Assembly (NCBI RefSeq): GCF_003226255.1
Contig: NZ_QJST01000001.1
Span: 186,001-250,000, forward strand
Reading direction: 5' to 3'
Source: Idiomarina fontislapidosi
Lineage (GTDB): Bacteria > Pseudomonadota > Gammaproteobacteria > Enterobacterales > Alteromonadaceae
Length of the DNA: 64,000 nucleotides
The notes under the pieces are model-generated. The model did not search any database. It worked only from the letters and a program-made list of their open reading frames with translations, and was not told the DNA's origin. Each line of letters begins with the position of its first letter. The stretch's first letter is position 1. A program made the position numbers and the translations under genes. Below, piece by piece: positions 46,766 to 56,347 of the stretch.

Positions 46766-48907
46766 GTGAATCCAATAACTAAACAATTTCAGTATGGTCA
46801 ACACACAGTTACATTGGAAACTGGCGTTGTAGCCCGTCAAGCGACTGCGGCTGTTATGGCCAGCATGGACGATACAACCGTACTTGTCACAGTAGTAGCG
46901 AAGAAAGAAGCGCGTGAAGGACAAGACTTTTTCCCGCTGACGGTTAACTACCAAGAAAAAACCTACGCAGCAGGTAAAATTCCAGGCGGTTTCTTTAAGC
47001 GTGAAGGCCGTCCAAGCGAAAACGAAACATTGACATCACGTCTTATCGATCGCCCGATTCGTCCATTGTTCCCTGAAGGGTTCATGAACGAAGTACAAGT
47101 GGTCGCTACCGTTGTTTCGGTAAACCCACAAGTTAATCCAGATCTCGTGGCAATGATTGGTACCTCGGCAGCGCTAGCAATTTCTGGCGTGCCATTTAAT
47201 GGTCCAATTGGTGCTGCTCGCGTTGGTGTAATCAACGACGAATATGTACTTAACCCGACTCAAGATGAGCTTGCTGAATCACGCCTAGACCTCATGGTCG
47301 CGGGTACTCAACAAGCCGTATTAATGGTTGAGTCAGAAGCAAACCTATTATCAGAAGACACCATGCTAGGTGCGGTTATGTTTGGTCACGAATCGATGCA
47401 AGTTGTTGTCGATGCGATCAATGAATTCGCACAAGAAGCAGGTAAAGAAAAGTGGGATTGGCAGGCGCCGCAAAAAGACGCGACTTTGGTCGAAAAAGTG
47501 AAGTCACTTGCCGAAGCGGGTATTGGCGAAGCCTATCGCATTACTGACAAAGCAGAACGTTACGGCAAGATCGCTGAAGTTAAACAAGCGATGATCGAGC
47601 AACTGATCGCTGAAGATGAAAACGTGGATACCGACGAAGCCGGTAAAATCTTCCACGACGTTGAAAAAGACATCGTACGTAGCCGCATCTTAGCGGGCGA
47701 GAAGCGTATTGATGGCCGTGACCCAGATATGGTCCGTGCTATCAGCGTAGCGACCGGCGTATTACCTCGTACTCACGGTTCAGCGTTGTTTACGCGTGGT
47801 GAGACTCAGGCGTTGGTGACAGCGACCTTAGGTACTGACCGTGACGCGCAAATGATTGACGAGTTAACAGGTACCTCGACAAGCCGTTTCTTGTTGCACT
47901 ATAACTTCCCTCCGTACTGTGTGGGTGAAACCGGTATGGTCGGCGCGCCTAAACGCCGTGAAATTGGTCATGGACGTCTTGCTAAGCGCGGTATCCAAGC
48001 GGTTATGCCAAGCCATGAAGAATTCCCGTACACTGTGCGTGTCGTGTCTGAAATCACAGAGTCAAACGGCTCTAGTTCAATGGCATCTGTCTGTGGTTCT
48101 TCATTGGCGTTGATGGACGCAGGCGTTCCAATCAAGTCTTCAGTGGCGGGCATCGCAATGGGTCTTGTCAAAGAAGGCGATAAGCATGTTGTCTTGTCAG
48201 ACATTCTTGGCGACGAAGATCACCTAGGTGATATGGACTTTAAAGTAGCGGGTAACAACGAAGGTATCACTGCGTTGCAGATGGATATCAAAATCGATGG
48301 TATTACGCGTGACATCATGGAAAGCGCATTAGGCCAAGCTAAAGCAGCACGCTTACACATCTTGTCTGTGATGGACGAAGCGATTGGCGAGCACCGCGAT
48401 GAGCTTTCTACTTACGCACCACGCTTCACCACTATCAAAATTGATCAAGACAAGATCAAAGACGTGATTGGTAAAGGCGGCGCAGTCATCCGTGAGTTGA
48501 CCGAGTCAACGAACACCAATATCGAGATTGGCGATGACGGTACCATTAAAATTGCGGCAAGCGATCAAAATGACGCAGACGCAGCGATTAAGCGTATTAA
48601 AGAGCTGACTGCTGAAATCGAAGTAGGTAAAATCTACCAAGGTAAAGTCGCGCGCATCGTAGACTTTGGCGCATTCGTTACTGTATTGCCGGGTAAAGAT
48701 GGTTTGGTACACATTTCACAAATCGCTGAAGAGCGTGTGAATGACGTTAACGACTATCTGAAAGTTGGCGACACGGTGCCAGTTAAAGTCCTTGAGATTG
48801 ACCGTCAAGGTCGTGTTCGTCTGAGCATGAAAGAAGCGGCTGAAAAGCCCGCTGAAGCAGGCAGCGAACAAGCCGCTGAGCAAACTGAAGAGAAAAACGA
48901 AGACTAA
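46766..48907 (+). CDS. pnp: Polyribonucleotide nucleotidyltransferase (PNPase)
   Basis: 713 residues (E. coli 711). Two RNase PH domains (about 1-140 and 310-545) flank an alpha-helical linker; the KH domain ([15 protein letters not shown]) and S1 domain ([15 protein letters not shown]) follow. The active-site region of the second core ([15 protein letters not shown]) is present with its aspartates. It degrades RNA 3'-5' phosphorolytically and is part of the degradosome. The start is GTG at 46766, preceded by AAAGGAAAG. The C-terminal tail is Glu/Ala-rich. Confidence 0.98.
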   Translation: MNPITKQFQYGQHTVTLETGVVARQATAAVMASMDDTTVLVTVVAKKEAREGQDFFPLTVNYQEKTYAAGKIPGGFFKREGRPSENETLTSRLIDRPIRPLFPEGFMNEVQVVATVVSVNPQVNPDLVAMIGTSAALAISGVPFNGPIGAARVGVINDEYVLNPTQDELAESRLDLMVAGTQQAVLMVESEANLLSEDTMLGAVMFGHESMQVVVDAINEFAQEAGKEKWDWQAPQKDATLVEKVKSLAEAGIGEAYRITDKAERYGKIAEVKQAMIEQLIAEDENVDTDEAGKIFHDVEKDIVRSRILAGEKRIDGRDPDMVRAISVATGVLPRTHGSALFTRGETQALVTATLGTDRDAQMIDELTGTSTSRFLLHYNFPPYCVGETGMVGAPKRREIGHGRLAKRGIQAVMPSHEEFPYTVRVVSEITESNGSSSMASVCGSSLALMDAGVPIKSSVAGIAMGLVKEGDKHVVLSDILGDEDHLGDMDFKVAGNNEGITALQMDIKIDGITRDIMESALGQAKAARLHILSVMDEAIGEHRDELSTYAPRFTTIKIDQDKIKDVIGKGGAVIRELTESTNTNIEIGDDGTIKIAASDQNDADAAIKRIKELTAEIEVGKIYQGKVARIVDFGAFVTVLPGKDGLVHISQIAEERVNDVNDYLKVGDTVPVKVLEIDRQGRVRLSMKEAAEKPAEAGSEQAAEQTEEKNED

Positions 48908-48929
48908 TCGTTTATCTTTACTCAGTAAC

Positions 48930-48963
48930 AGCCCTGTTGAGCTAGCTCAACGGGGCTTTTTTT
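48930..48963 (+). terminator. Intrinsic terminator after pnp
   Basis: Stem AGCCCTGTTGAG (48930-48941) / CTCAACGGGGCT (48946-48957) with one G-T wobble, loop CTAG, and T-tract to 48963. Closes the rimP-pnp unit. Confidence 0.93.
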
Positions 48964-48997
48964 GCTCTAATGGAATAAATTCTTAAGGGTATGTTCT

Positions 48998-49879
48998 ATG
49001 CGATTACTTTCTTTGGCGGCGTTGCTTACCTTCAGCTTATCTGGGTGTGCTACCCAATCCGCGAATCAAGCAAACGAAGCGGCCGCTCCAACGCCTAATG
49101 TCGTGCTGGCAGAGCCTGAGCAGGCGGAATTTCGCTATGAAATCGAGATCGCGCGTATTAATCAGTTACTGAGCGACGAGTCGCTATCGGACGAGGAATT
49201 AGCCTTCGCTTATTATCGCCGCGGTGCACTTTTTGATGCCTTAGGTTTGCGAACTCTATCACGCATGGACTTTATGCGTGCGATTGAAATTAAACCGCGG
49301 TTGGCTGATGCATACAATTATCTCGGTATACAGTATACCGAGCTAGGCGAATTTGACTTTGCTTTTGAGGCACTCGATTCTGCCCTCGAGCTTGACCCTG
49401 AGCATCCTTACGCGTTGCTGAATCGAGGCATTGCCGAATATTACGATAACCGCATCAAATTTGCCGTCAATGACTTTCAGCAACACCTCAAGAACGATCC
49501 GAGTGACCCATATCGCGTGATTTGGCTATTCTTGGCACAATACCGTGAGTCACCCAACGAAGCTTTGAATGCACTGGCGAGCAATAAGCAAGCGATTGAT
49601 GAAGATGACTGGGCAAACCGAATCATTGAGCTCTACTTGGGCGAATTGAGTGAAGTCGAATTTCTCGAACAGCTTACGACTCAGTTGCGTGGCGACGAAA
49701 CCTTGGCTGAACGGTTGTGCGAGGCTTATTTTTATCTCGGAAAATACAGCCAGCGACAACAGCAATGGAGTAAAGCAGCCAATTATTTTAAGCTCGCACT
49801 CACTACCAATGTGCATGAGTTTGTTGAGCACCGTTACGCTGATATTGAGTTGGAGCAGACGCGTAAACAACTGCAATGA
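48998..49879 (+). CDS. nlpI: Outer-membrane lipoprotein NlpI (TPR adaptor)
   Basis: 293 residues (E. coli 294). The lipoprotein signal ends L-S-G-C with C17 lipidated. TPR units are clear: EELAFAYYRRGALFDALG, ADAYNYLGIQYTELGEFDFA, PYALLNRGIAEYYDNR and a C-terminal repeat YFYLGKYSQRQQQWSKAANYF. In E. coli NlpI is an adaptor that presents the endopeptidase MepS to the protease Prc and organises peptidoglycan enzymes. It lies downstream of pnp as in Enterobacteria, behind the pnp terminator. Its last four bases overlap the next gene (ATGA), so the downstream metallopeptidase is likely made with it. Confidence 0.93.
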   Translation: MRLLSLAALLTFSLSGCATQSANQANEAAAPTPNVVLAEPEQAEFRYEIEIARINQLLSDESLSDEELAFAYYRRGALFDALGLRTLSRMDFMRAIEIKPRLADAYNYLGIQYTELGEFDFAFEALDSALELDPEHPYALLNRGIAEYYDNRIKFAVNDFQQHLKNDPSDPYRVIWLFLAQYRESPNEALNALASNKQAIDEDDWANRIIELYLGELSEVEFLEQLTTQLRGDETLAERLCEAYFYLGKYSQRQQQWSKAANYFKLALTTNVHEFVEHRYADIELEQTRKQLQ

Positions 49880-51054
49880 AGCGAATTGTTGCTTTCATCG
49901 GAGTCGCCCTTGGGGTGACTCTCATCCCTCACGACTCTCACCGTACTGCAGTACAAATTCGTTGGGCCCATGCACTATCGAACAACGCTGACGCCCAATT
50001 CGAAGTTGCCGAGGCGTACTGGCAGCAACAGCACGCCAGCGCCGCCTTGTATTGGTGGGAGAAAGCCGCAGTCGGGGGCTCAGCCGCTGCTTTAGCGCAG
50101 CTGCGAGCTAGGTTTCCTCAGCACCAAAAGCGATGGCTCGAGATTGCTGCAGAGCAGGGCAGTCCCACGGCAAAGCAGCAACTCGCCTCACTGGCGTTAA
50201 ATGATGCGACGCTGTCTTGGGCTGATTGGCAGCTTCGTTTCTCGGCGCATGCGATGTCGGATGCAGCGTATGCTCTGTTGAGCAGTAACCAACCCCAGCG
50301 CTGTGATGTCACGATACCTGTGATTGCCCGTTCGAACAGCGATAAAGCACGCTACGTCACCTTGCTCGAGGCTGTTTCTACGATGCAACCTGAGACGCCA
50401 CAGTATAGGCTCTGCTTTGCATGGCAAACACGCGCTGAACAGCACTGTACCGTGAAAGATAATCAGCAGGCAGAGTGCAAGGTGAGCTCTGACACCACGT
50501 CGCCACGTATTATTTTAGCGGCAGCAGGACGTTCCTACACGCGCCCGCACATGATGGTACTTGGACGAGGCGCCACGGCTGAGGTTATTCGGCACGAGTG
50601 GGCGCACTGGCTTGGATTTGCAGATGAATACGCAATGCGGATGCCTTATGCACAGAATTTTTGTATGGGACGTTATGCGAATGACCCCGTCAATGTGGTT
50701 GTCACCCACCAAAAAATCGTTTCTACAGACGCATTAAAGGCGCTTTGGCAAGGTTTGCCATGGCGTGCTCATGTGGATGATTGGCGTGATTTAGCGCAGC
50801 CATTAGGTGACCATCGGTGGCAACTGGGGTCGGCGGATACGCAGGCGGTCGGGTTATTTGCTACGGACACCTGTGCCGCTGTCTCGGGTCACTATGCCTG
50901 GAAACCCGTGGCGCAGGAAACCTTGATGGAGCGCCACCAATCCGATGTGTGGCCGAGCGTATACCGCTTATTACAGCAACCGCAGCTATTGTTGGATAGC
51001 CAATTGGGCGAGCATCAAAACCGGACACAAGAACGCAAAGAACCACACCAGTGA
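49876..51054 (+). CDS. Putative exported Sel1-repeat / metzincin-like metallopeptidase coupled to nlpI
   Basis: 392 residues; I do not recognise a named family for the whole. An N-terminal hydrophobic segment (KRIVAFIGVALGVTLI) suggests export or membrane anchoring. Residues about 36-108 look like Sel1-type repeats (ADAQFEVAEAYWQQ, AALYWWEKAAVGG, RWLEIAAEQGSPTAKQQL). The C-terminal half has H240-E-W-A-H244-W-L-G247-F-A-D250-E-Y, an HExxHxxGxxD zinc motif resembling metzincins and the ADEY ending of M64 peptidases. Six cysteines after residue 140 suit disulfides in the periplasm. It overlaps nlpI by 4 bp (ATGA), and its 3' end overlaps the convergent MAPEG gene by 69 bp. A role in proteolysis with NlpI is inference. 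Confidence 0.72.
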   Translation: MKRIVAFIGVALGVTLIPHDSHRTAVQIRWAHALSNNADAQFEVAEAYWQQQHASAALYWWEKAAVGGSAAALAQLRARFPQHQKRWLEIAAEQGSPTAKQQLASLALNDATLSWADWQLRFSAHAMSDAAYALLSSNQPQRCDVTIPVIARSNSDKARYVTLLEAVSTMQPETPQYRLCFAWQTRAEQHCTVKDNQQAECKVSSDTTSPRIILAAAGRSYTRPHMMVLGRGATAEVIRHEWAHWLGFADEYAMRMPYAQNFCMGRYANDPVNVVVTHQKIVSTDALKALWQGLPWRAHVDDWRDLAQPLGDHRWQLGSADTQAVGLFATDTCAAVSGHYAWKPVAQETLMERHQSDVWPSVYRLLQQPQLLLDSQLGEHQNRTQERKEPHQ

Positions 51055-51378
51055 GCGCAGCTTATCCCAGTTAAGTAGGTAAAGAATGTTGTAGGCGATA
51101 CGCAGTGCAATAAAACTCACCGCTAAAGTGACTGCATGCGGACTGACCTGTTCACTTGCGAGGTTAGCGAGTATCGCAGCAGCATAAAGAGGAAAGGCTT
51201 CATAGGCATTGTAATGGGCAGCCACCGCACGCGCACCTGCGCCTGTCAGACGTGATTGCTGAGCCCGTGGATGGTGATTGTCATAGCGGCTTTCGCGGTT
51301 TTGAAAAAACACCACAGGTGCCTTAGCCAATACTGGCAAGACACCTGCAATTAACAAACACCACAGTAATGTGCTCAT
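50986..51378 (-). CDS. MAPEG family membrane protein
   Basis: 130 residues with four hydrophobic segments (about 3-22, 60-75, 82-98 and 108-127). The motif between helices one and two, [26 protein letters not shown], is the recognisable MAPEG signature (R-A-x-x-A-x-x-N-x-x-E). MAPEG proteins include glutathione transferases and peroxidases of eukaryotes, while bacterial members of this short type mostly have no assigned activity. Its start overlaps lipA's end by 4 bp, placing it last in the leftward lipB-lipA unit. The 3' end runs 69 bp antisense into the preceding metallopeptidase gene. Confidence 0.85.
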   Translation of the reverse strand: MSTLLWCLLIAGVLPVLAKAPVVFFQNRESRYDNHHPRAQQSRLTGAGARAVAAHYNAYEAFPLYAAAILANLASEQVSPHAVTLAVSFIALRIAYNILYLLNWDKLRSLVWFFAFLCPVLMLAQLAIQQ

Positions 51379-52340
51379 CGTACGGTCTCACCTGCTGCTT
51401 GCAGATCCGCATGGTATGAAGAACGTACCAATGGTCCACTGGCAATATGGCTAAAGCCCATTTCTACGCCAGCCACTCGGAGCTCTTCAAACTCGTCCGG
51501 GTGGACGTAGCGCGCCACTGGAATATGATGACGACTTGGTTGCAAATACTGACCAATCGTCAACATATCGCAATCATGCGCGCGTAGGTCGCGCATCACT
51601 TCAAGAATCTCTTCTTTAGTTTCACCTAAACCGACCATAAGACCCGACTTGGTGCGCACGTCAGGACGCGCTTCTTTATACTTCTTCAGTAAGTCCAAAG
51701 ACCACTGATAGTTTGCGCCTGGGCGTGCCGCTTTATATAAGCGTGGCACTGTCTCGAGGTTATGGTTAAAGACATCAGGTGCTTCATCAGACAAAATATC
51801 TAACGCCACTTTCATGCGGCCGCGGAAGTCTGGGACCAAGATCTCGACTTTAATTTCTGGTGTGTACTTACGGATCTCACGTACACAGTCAGCGAAATGT
51901 TGAGCACCACCGTCACGTAAGTCATCGCGGTCTACTGAAGTAATAACCACGTACTTAACACCCATATCATGAATGGTTTTACCCAGCTTGACGGCTTCCT
52001 CTGGATCGGGCGGTAAAGGGCGACCGTGAGCAACGTCGCAGAATGGGCAGCGGCGTGTACAAATATCGCCGAGGATCATAAAGCTCGCTGTACCATGATT
52101 GAAGCACTCTGGTAGGTTAGGGCACGACGCCTCTTCACAAACAGAGTGTAGACCGTGACTACGCATGGCTTGTTTAATTTCGTCAATACGTTGCGTGTTT
52201 GAAGGCAGTTTAACCTTCAGCCAAGATGGTTTGCGCAACATTTGCTCGCGTTCAGTCGGAACGATCTGAACAGGAATAAGTGCCATTTTGTCGGCATCAC
52301 GCATTTTGACGCCGGGTTCCACTCTAACTGGCTTTGACAT
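51375..52340 (-). CDS. lipA: Lipoyl synthase (radical SAM)
   Basis: 321 residues from the ATG at 52340, exactly the E. coli length; an upstream in-frame TTG at 52385 would add 15 residues without homology. All cysteines fall at E. coli numbers: C68, C73, C79 for the auxiliary 4Fe-4S cluster and C94, C98, C101 (CTRRCPFC) for the radical SAM cluster. It inserts two sulfurs into octanoylated lipoyl domains. The ATG lies 17 bases inside the 3' end of lipB, so translation is coupled. The C-terminal R-S-S-Y closes the fold as usual. Confidence 0.97.
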   Translation of the reverse strand: MSKPVRVEPGVKMRDADKMALIPVQIVPTEREQMLRKPSWLKVKLPSNTQRIDEIKQAMRSHGLHSVCEEASCPNLPECFNHGTASFMILGDICTRRCPFCDVAHGRPLPPDPEEAVKLGKTIHDMGVKYVVITSVDRDDLRDGGAQHFADCVREIRKYTPEIKVEILVPDFRGRMKVALDILSDEAPDVFNHNLETVPRLYKAARPGANYQWSLDLLKKYKEARPDVRTKSGLMVGLGETKEEILEVMRDLRAHDCDMLTIGQYLQPSRHHIPVARYVHPDEFEELRVAGVEMGFSHIASGPLVRSSYHADLQAAGETVR

Positions 52341-52989
52341 AAGCTTCTGCAAGTCCTGTTTCCGATTGAGTATTTCGGTAGCCAACGCGCTGAATAAAGC
52401 GTTGCGTTACCCTCTCTGCTGCTTCTTCGAAGCTCTGCGGACCGCCTAAGTCCGCCGTTTGAATCATTTTAATGCCGGTTAATCCACATGGATTAATACG
52501 GCTAAATGGCTCCATATCCATGTTGACGTTGAGCGCCAAACCATGAAACGAACAGCCTTTGCGAATGCGTAAACCGAGTGAACAGACTTTATCACCATTC
52601 ACATAGACACCGGGTGCATCGCGACGCGGTGCGGCTTCAATACCATAGTCTTGTAATACGTCGACGATGGTATTCTCGATCTCGTTTACCAGTTGACGAA
52701 CGCCTAAACTTAACCGTCTTATATTAAGCATAAAGTAGACGACTAACTGGCCCGGACCGTGATAGGTCACTTGTCCACCGCGATCGACGGGAACTACTGG
52801 AATATCCCCAGGTGCCAGCAGGTGTTCTTCTTTGCCCGCTTGACCTTGGGTAAATACCGGTGCGTGCTCGACAATCCAAAGCTCATCGGGTGTCGAGTCA
52901 TCGCGTGTATCGGTAAATGACTGCATGGCACGCCAGATAGGCTCATATGCCTGACGACCCAAGTCACGAATAATAATTTTATCCATCAT
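52324..52989 (-). CDS. lipB: Octanoyl-(acyl carrier protein) transferase LipB
   Basis: 221 residues. It moves octanoate from ACP to lipoyl domains, the step before LipA. The catalytic pair is C168 ([12 protein letters not shown]) and K134 ([12 protein letters not shown]), one residue from the E. coli numbers. The substrate loop [14 protein letters not shown] is intact at 68-81. It precedes and overlaps lipA by 17 bases. ybeD lies 56 bases upstream in the same direction, the standard dacA-ybeD-lipB-lipA order of gammaproteobacteria. Confidence 0.97.
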   Translation of the reverse strand: MMDKIIIRDLGRQAYEPIWRAMQSFTDTRDDSTPDELWIVEHAPVFTQGQAGKEEHLLAPGDIPVVPVDRGGQVTYHGPGQLVVYFMLNIRRLSLGVRQLVNEIENTIVDVLQDYGIEAAPRRDAPGVYVNGDKVCSLGLRIRKGCSFHGLALNVNMDMEPFSRINPCGLTGIKMIQTADLGGPQSFEEAAERVTQRFIQRVGYRNTQSETGLAEAYVKAS

Positions 52990-53045
52990 CGACCTATTAT
53001 AACGAGATGAGATTGTGGCGGCTAGCGTTGCTTTATTACGAGCAG

Positions 53046-53312
53046 TTATAGCACATAGCGGACATCATCGATGTCGGCTAGCGAACGGTAGAGGGTTTCG
53101 ATATGTTCTTGGCTCTCGACACGAACAGACACCGACACAGAGTGATAGTTGCCTTTGCTACTCGGTTTGACCGAGGGACTGTAATCCCCCGGTGCGTGCT
53201 GCTGTAATACTTCAACGACTTGATCAGGGAGCGTAGGCGTGGCCACACCCATCACTTTAAAGGTAAAGTGAGATGGAAAATCGACTAACTGATCAAAACG
53301 TGTTTTTTGCAT
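53046..53312 (-). CDS. ybeD: YbeD/DUF493 family small regulatory-like protein
   Basis: 88 residues (E. coli YbeD 87). The fold is a small ACT-like alpha/beta domain; conserved parts are [14 protein letters not shown] at the start and [34 protein letters not shown] at the end. It sits between dacA and lipB in nearly all gammaproteobacteria and has been suggested to sense or regulate lipoate synthesis; no biochemical function is established. A nine-base gap separates it from dacA. Confidence 0.92.
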   Translation of the reverse strand: MQKTRFDQLVDFPSHFTFKVMGVATPTLPDQVVEVLQQHAPGDYSPSVKPSSKGNYHSVSVSVRVESQEHIETLYRSLADIDDVRYVL

Positions 53313-53321
53313 ACTGACTGC

Positions 53322-54488
53322 TTATTCCTCAGAGAACTTACGTTTAATATAGTCCATTGCACGTTTAAAGAAACCACCTTCTTCGACACTCTGTAACGTT
53401 ACGAGTGGGAAAGATGCGACATCTTCACCTTCAAGCTGAAGATAAACGGTGCCGACGTTCTCACCTTGTTGCAATGGTGCTTCTAACTCTTGATTGAGTT
53501 CAAAATTGGCCTTCAGTTTGTCGCGTTGTCCACGCGGCAAGGTAATTACGACATCTTCGCTGATACCCAGCTCGACTTGATCTTTGTCGCCACCCCAAAT
53601 GCGTTGAGAAACAAAGCTCTCACCGGCTTCATAAGCGGTGACGGTTTCGAAGTAACGGAAGCCGTAGTTAAGTAATTTTTTACTCTCGATTTTTCGTGCT
53701 TGCTCACTTGTCGTGCCAAGCACCACCGAGATAAGCCGCGTGTCGCCCTCATAGGCGGAAGTGACCAAACTGTAGCCTGCTTCGCTCGTGTGACCCGTTT
53801 TGATGCCGTCGACATTCATACTGCGGTCCCACAAGAGTGCGTTGCGGTTGTACTGTTTTATATTATTGTAAGTATACGACTTTTGCGCATAAATTTCATA
53901 CTCTTCAGGCGTTTCGTCAATCAACGCACTGGCAAGTTTACTCATGTCGCGGGCTGACACATACTGATCCGGATCAGGCAAGCCATGACTGTTAGCAAAA
54001 TGACTGTTGGTCATGCCAATTTCTTGCGCGTAGGTATTCATCAGGTCAGCAAAAGCACCTTCACTGCCGGCAATGTATTCCGCCATAGCAACACAGGCAT
54101 CGTTACCCGATGAGATGATGATGCCGTGGTTGAGGTCCGATACGCTGACTTCGGTACCAACTTCAATAAACATCTTTGATGATTCGGGAAAGTTCTTAGC
54201 CCATGCGTTTTCGCTGATGGTGACCATATCGGAGTTATTAATACGACCGGCTTGAATTTCTTTGCCGATAATATAGCTCGTCATCATCTTGGTCAGACTG
54301 GCTGGCGGTAAGCTCTCGTCGGCGTTACCCTCAGCTAGCACTTTACCCGTTTTGTGATCAATAAGAATAAACGCTTTGGCATTGACCTGAGGTGGGTTAG
54401 GTACAAGTGACTGAGCACTTGCAACACCAAAGGAAAACACAGCAACGAGTGTAACGAGTGGTTTTATCATCTTGTTAGCTATCTTCAT
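53322..54488 (-). CDS. dacA: D-alanyl-D-alanine carboxypeptidase (PBP5-type)
   Basis: 388 residues from the ATG at 54488, chosen because it puts the signal peptide (MIKPLVTLVAVFSFGVASA, cleavage after A25) at the N-terminus; an earlier start at 54563 only adds a charged extension. The serine-peptidase motifs are S64-L-T-K67, S127-G-N129 and K-T-G in VDGIKTGHTSEAG. The C-terminal PBP5 domain ends in an amphipathic helix (EEGGFFKRAMDYIKRKF) that anchors the enzyme to the outer face of the inner membrane. It trims the terminal D-Ala of peptidoglycan pentapeptides. Confidence 0.96.
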   Translation of the reverse strand: MKIANKMIKPLVTLVAVFSFGVASAQSLVPNPPQVNAKAFILIDHKTGKVLAEGNADESLPPASLTKMMTSYIIGKEIQAGRINNSDMVTISENAWAKNFPESSKMFIEVGTEVSVSDLNHGIIISSGNDACVAMAEYIAGSEGAFADLMNTYAQEIGMTNSHFANSHGLPDPDQYVSARDMSKLASALIDETPEEYEIYAQKSYTYNNIKQYNRNALLWDRSMNVDGIKTGHTSEAGYSLVTSAYEGDTRLISVVLGTTSEQARKIESKKLLNYGFRYFETVTAYEAGESFVSQRIWGGDKDQVELGISEDVVITLPRGQRDKLKANFELNQELEAPLQQGENVGTVYLQLEGEDVASFPLVTLQSVEEGGFFKRAMDYIKRKFSEE

Positions 54489-54525
54489 GGTTATCGCTTT
54501 AACATCTTTTGTGGTGTGGATTATA

Positions 54526-55332
54526 TCAATTTTGATTGTTAGAGTCAGTCGCTTCTGCTTCATTCGCGGTAATTTTGACTCTAAATGCGTTAGGAAATCC
54601 TTCCGCTCTCACTTGCTGTAACCATTTATTGGCTTCAACTTGTGGTAAAGGACCTAAAAGCAACTTATGTAGACTCGCATTCGTCTCAGTAGTTGCATGG
54701 GATTGCCAACTTTCTGGCAGTTGCTCGCGCAGCTGTGCAATTTTGTCAGCGTCTTCACTGGCAAATAATTGAACATAATAGCGGTGCTCGATAGCCGGCG
54801 AGAGGAACTCAATGGCTTCTACTTTTACCGGCGCCGTGCCATTGCCAATCATGTCCAACTTATACGCAGCGGCAAACGACAAATCGATTAAACGATCGGG
54901 ATGAAAGGGACCACGGTCGTTCACGCGCACAATCACCTTTTTTTGATTATCAAGATTGGTCACGCGCACATAGGTTGGCAATGGCAGACGTGTGTGGGCT
55001 GCCGTCATACTGTACATGTCGTAGTATTCGCCGTTTGATGTCAGATGACCATGAAACTTATTACCGTACCATGAGGCCGTACCCGTCTGTGAGTAACCTT
55101 TTGCGCTGTCCATTACATCGTAGAAGATACCGTTAATTTGGTAGTCTTGGTTTCCTTGACGGCTCAACGGCTCTTGGATAGGTGTTGCATTTTGCAATTC
55201 CGCCATCGTAGGCATTCGCGTGGGCGCGCTATCATGAGCTTGCTGATAGCGCCCCGAAGGCTGAGAGGTACAGCCTTGCAAAACGGCCAAACTCATCACC
55301 AGCGCGCCAAGACGAAACGGTGCTTTAGTCAT
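54526..55332 (-). CDS. rlpA: Septal-ring/rare lipoprotein A (RlpA), DPBB and SPOR domains
   Basis: 268 residues from the ATG at 55332, which overlaps the mltB stop (ATGACTAA) and gives a compact lipoprotein signal with C21 (V-L-Q-G-C). The ATG at 55344 is an alternative, while the frame opens still further upstream within mltB without homology. The double-psi beta-barrel shows GTASWYGNKFHGHLTSNGE and VNDRGPFHPDRLIDLSFAAA, with the catalytic Asp of the latter; the C-terminal part (YYVQLFASEDADKIAQL) is a SPOR domain that binds denuded glycan. RlpA is a lytic transglycosylase in Pseudomonas. Genes mltB and dacA on either side fit an envelope role. Confidence 0.92.
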   Translation of the reverse strand: MTKAPFRLGALVMSLAVLQGCTSQPSGRYQQAHDSAPTRMPTMAELQNATPIQEPLSRQGNQDYQINGIFYDVMDSAKGYSQTGTASWYGNKFHGHLTSNGEYYDMYSMTAAHTRLPLPTYVRVTNLDNQKKVIVRVNDRGPFHPDRLIDLSFAAAYKLDMIGNGTAPVKVEAIEFLSPAIEHRYYVQLFASEDADKIAQLREQLPESWQSHATTETNASLHKLLLGPLPQVEANKWLQQVRAEGFPNAFRVKITANEAEATDSNNQN

Positions 55333-56329
55333 CGTGGTTTTCATAAGCTGACGCAATTTGCTCACTGAGTTGATAGGCGACCATGGCATACAGCGGGCTG
55401 TGGTTGTAGCGAGTGATGGTGTAGAAGTTGTCAAAGGCTAACCAATAGGTATGCCCGTTTTCCGTTTCAAATGCGAGTACTTTTACCGCCAGTGTATCAG
55501 CGTAATTAGCGTTAATTTGATAGCCTTGCTGACGCAATTCGCCAACGGTTGTATCGGGTTTCATCCCTTTTGATGCCACGGCGGCCCAATCTTGGTTCTG
55601 TTCAGGCTGATAGGCGATCGGTGCGCCGGCTTGCCAACGATGTTCGGCAAAGTAATTGGCGACGCTACCAATGGCGTCCGTTGTATTATTGATGAGGTCG
55701 CGCTTCCCGTCACCGTCAAAATCCACAGCATAATGACGATAGCTGGAAGAAATAAATTGCCCGTAACCCATTGCGCCGGCATATGAACCAACGGGTTGGG
55801 TAATATCCCAGCCTTGTTCCGCGGCGAGACTAAAATATTCAGCGAGCTCGGATGAAAAGAAGGAACTGCGCGGCGGGTAATAGAAACCCAGGGTATACAA
55901 CGTATCTAGGACGGAGTATTTACCAAGGTATTCGCCATAAAACGTTTCAATACCAATAATCGCAACAATTATTTGTGCCGGTACCCCAAATTGCTCAGCG
56001 GCGCGCTCAAGCTGTGCTTGATGGGTCTGCCAAAAGCGAACACCGGCCTCGCGGCGTTTGTCGGTCAGAAAAATAGGGTAGTACTGATACCAAGGCTTGG
56101 CTTCCCATGGTTTTTGAATAGCAGCAAGCACGTCTTCATTGCGTTCAGCTTGGGCTAACCACTGTTTCAGCTGTTGTTGTTCGATACCCAGCTCAACGCT
56201 TTGTTCAGCAATAAATGCGTCGATACGTTGTTGTGCTTCTGCATCCGTGGTTTGCGCTTGCGCGCTGGCAAACGGAGAAGAAAACACGGCCCACAGCAAG
56301 CTTGAGCTAATAATCGCTGATTTAATCAT
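55325..56329 (-). CDS. mltB: Lytic murein transglycosylase B-like protein
   Basis: 334 residues. The catalytic glutamate is E128 in IIGIETFYGEYLG; the MltB-specific segments YYPPRSSFFSSEL, SYAGAMGYGQFISSSYRHYAVDFDGDG (an EF-hand-like calcium loop) are complete. It cleaves the MurNAc-GlcNAc bond with 1,6-anhydro product formation. The signal peptide (MIKSAIISSSLLWAVFSSPFASA) has no lipobox cysteine, unlike E. coli MltB, so the protein should be a soluble periplasmic enzyme. It lies between rodA and rlpA in one leftward run. Confidence 0.94.
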   Translation of the reverse strand: MIKSAIISSSLLWAVFSSPFASAQAQTTDAEAQQRIDAFIAEQSVELGIEQQQLKQWLAQAERNEDVLAAIQKPWEAKPWYQYYPIFLTDKRREAGVRFWQTHQAQLERAAEQFGVPAQIIVAIIGIETFYGEYLGKYSVLDTLYTLGFYYPPRSSFFSSELAEYFSLAAEQGWDITQPVGSYAGAMGYGQFISSSYRHYAVDFDGDGKRDLINNTTDAIGSVANYFAEHRWQAGAPIAYQPEQNQDWAAVASKGMKPDTTVGELRQQGYQINANYADTLAVKVLAFETENGHTYWLAFDNFYTITRYNHSPLYAMVAYQLSEQIASAYENHDD

Positions 56330-56347
56330 ACTGCACCTACGTTATTA

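Noticed and set aside
52341-52385. Longer LipA N-terminus from TTG at 52385
   Set aside because: Would add 15 residues lacking homology; the ATG at 52340 restores E. coli length and cysteine numbering.
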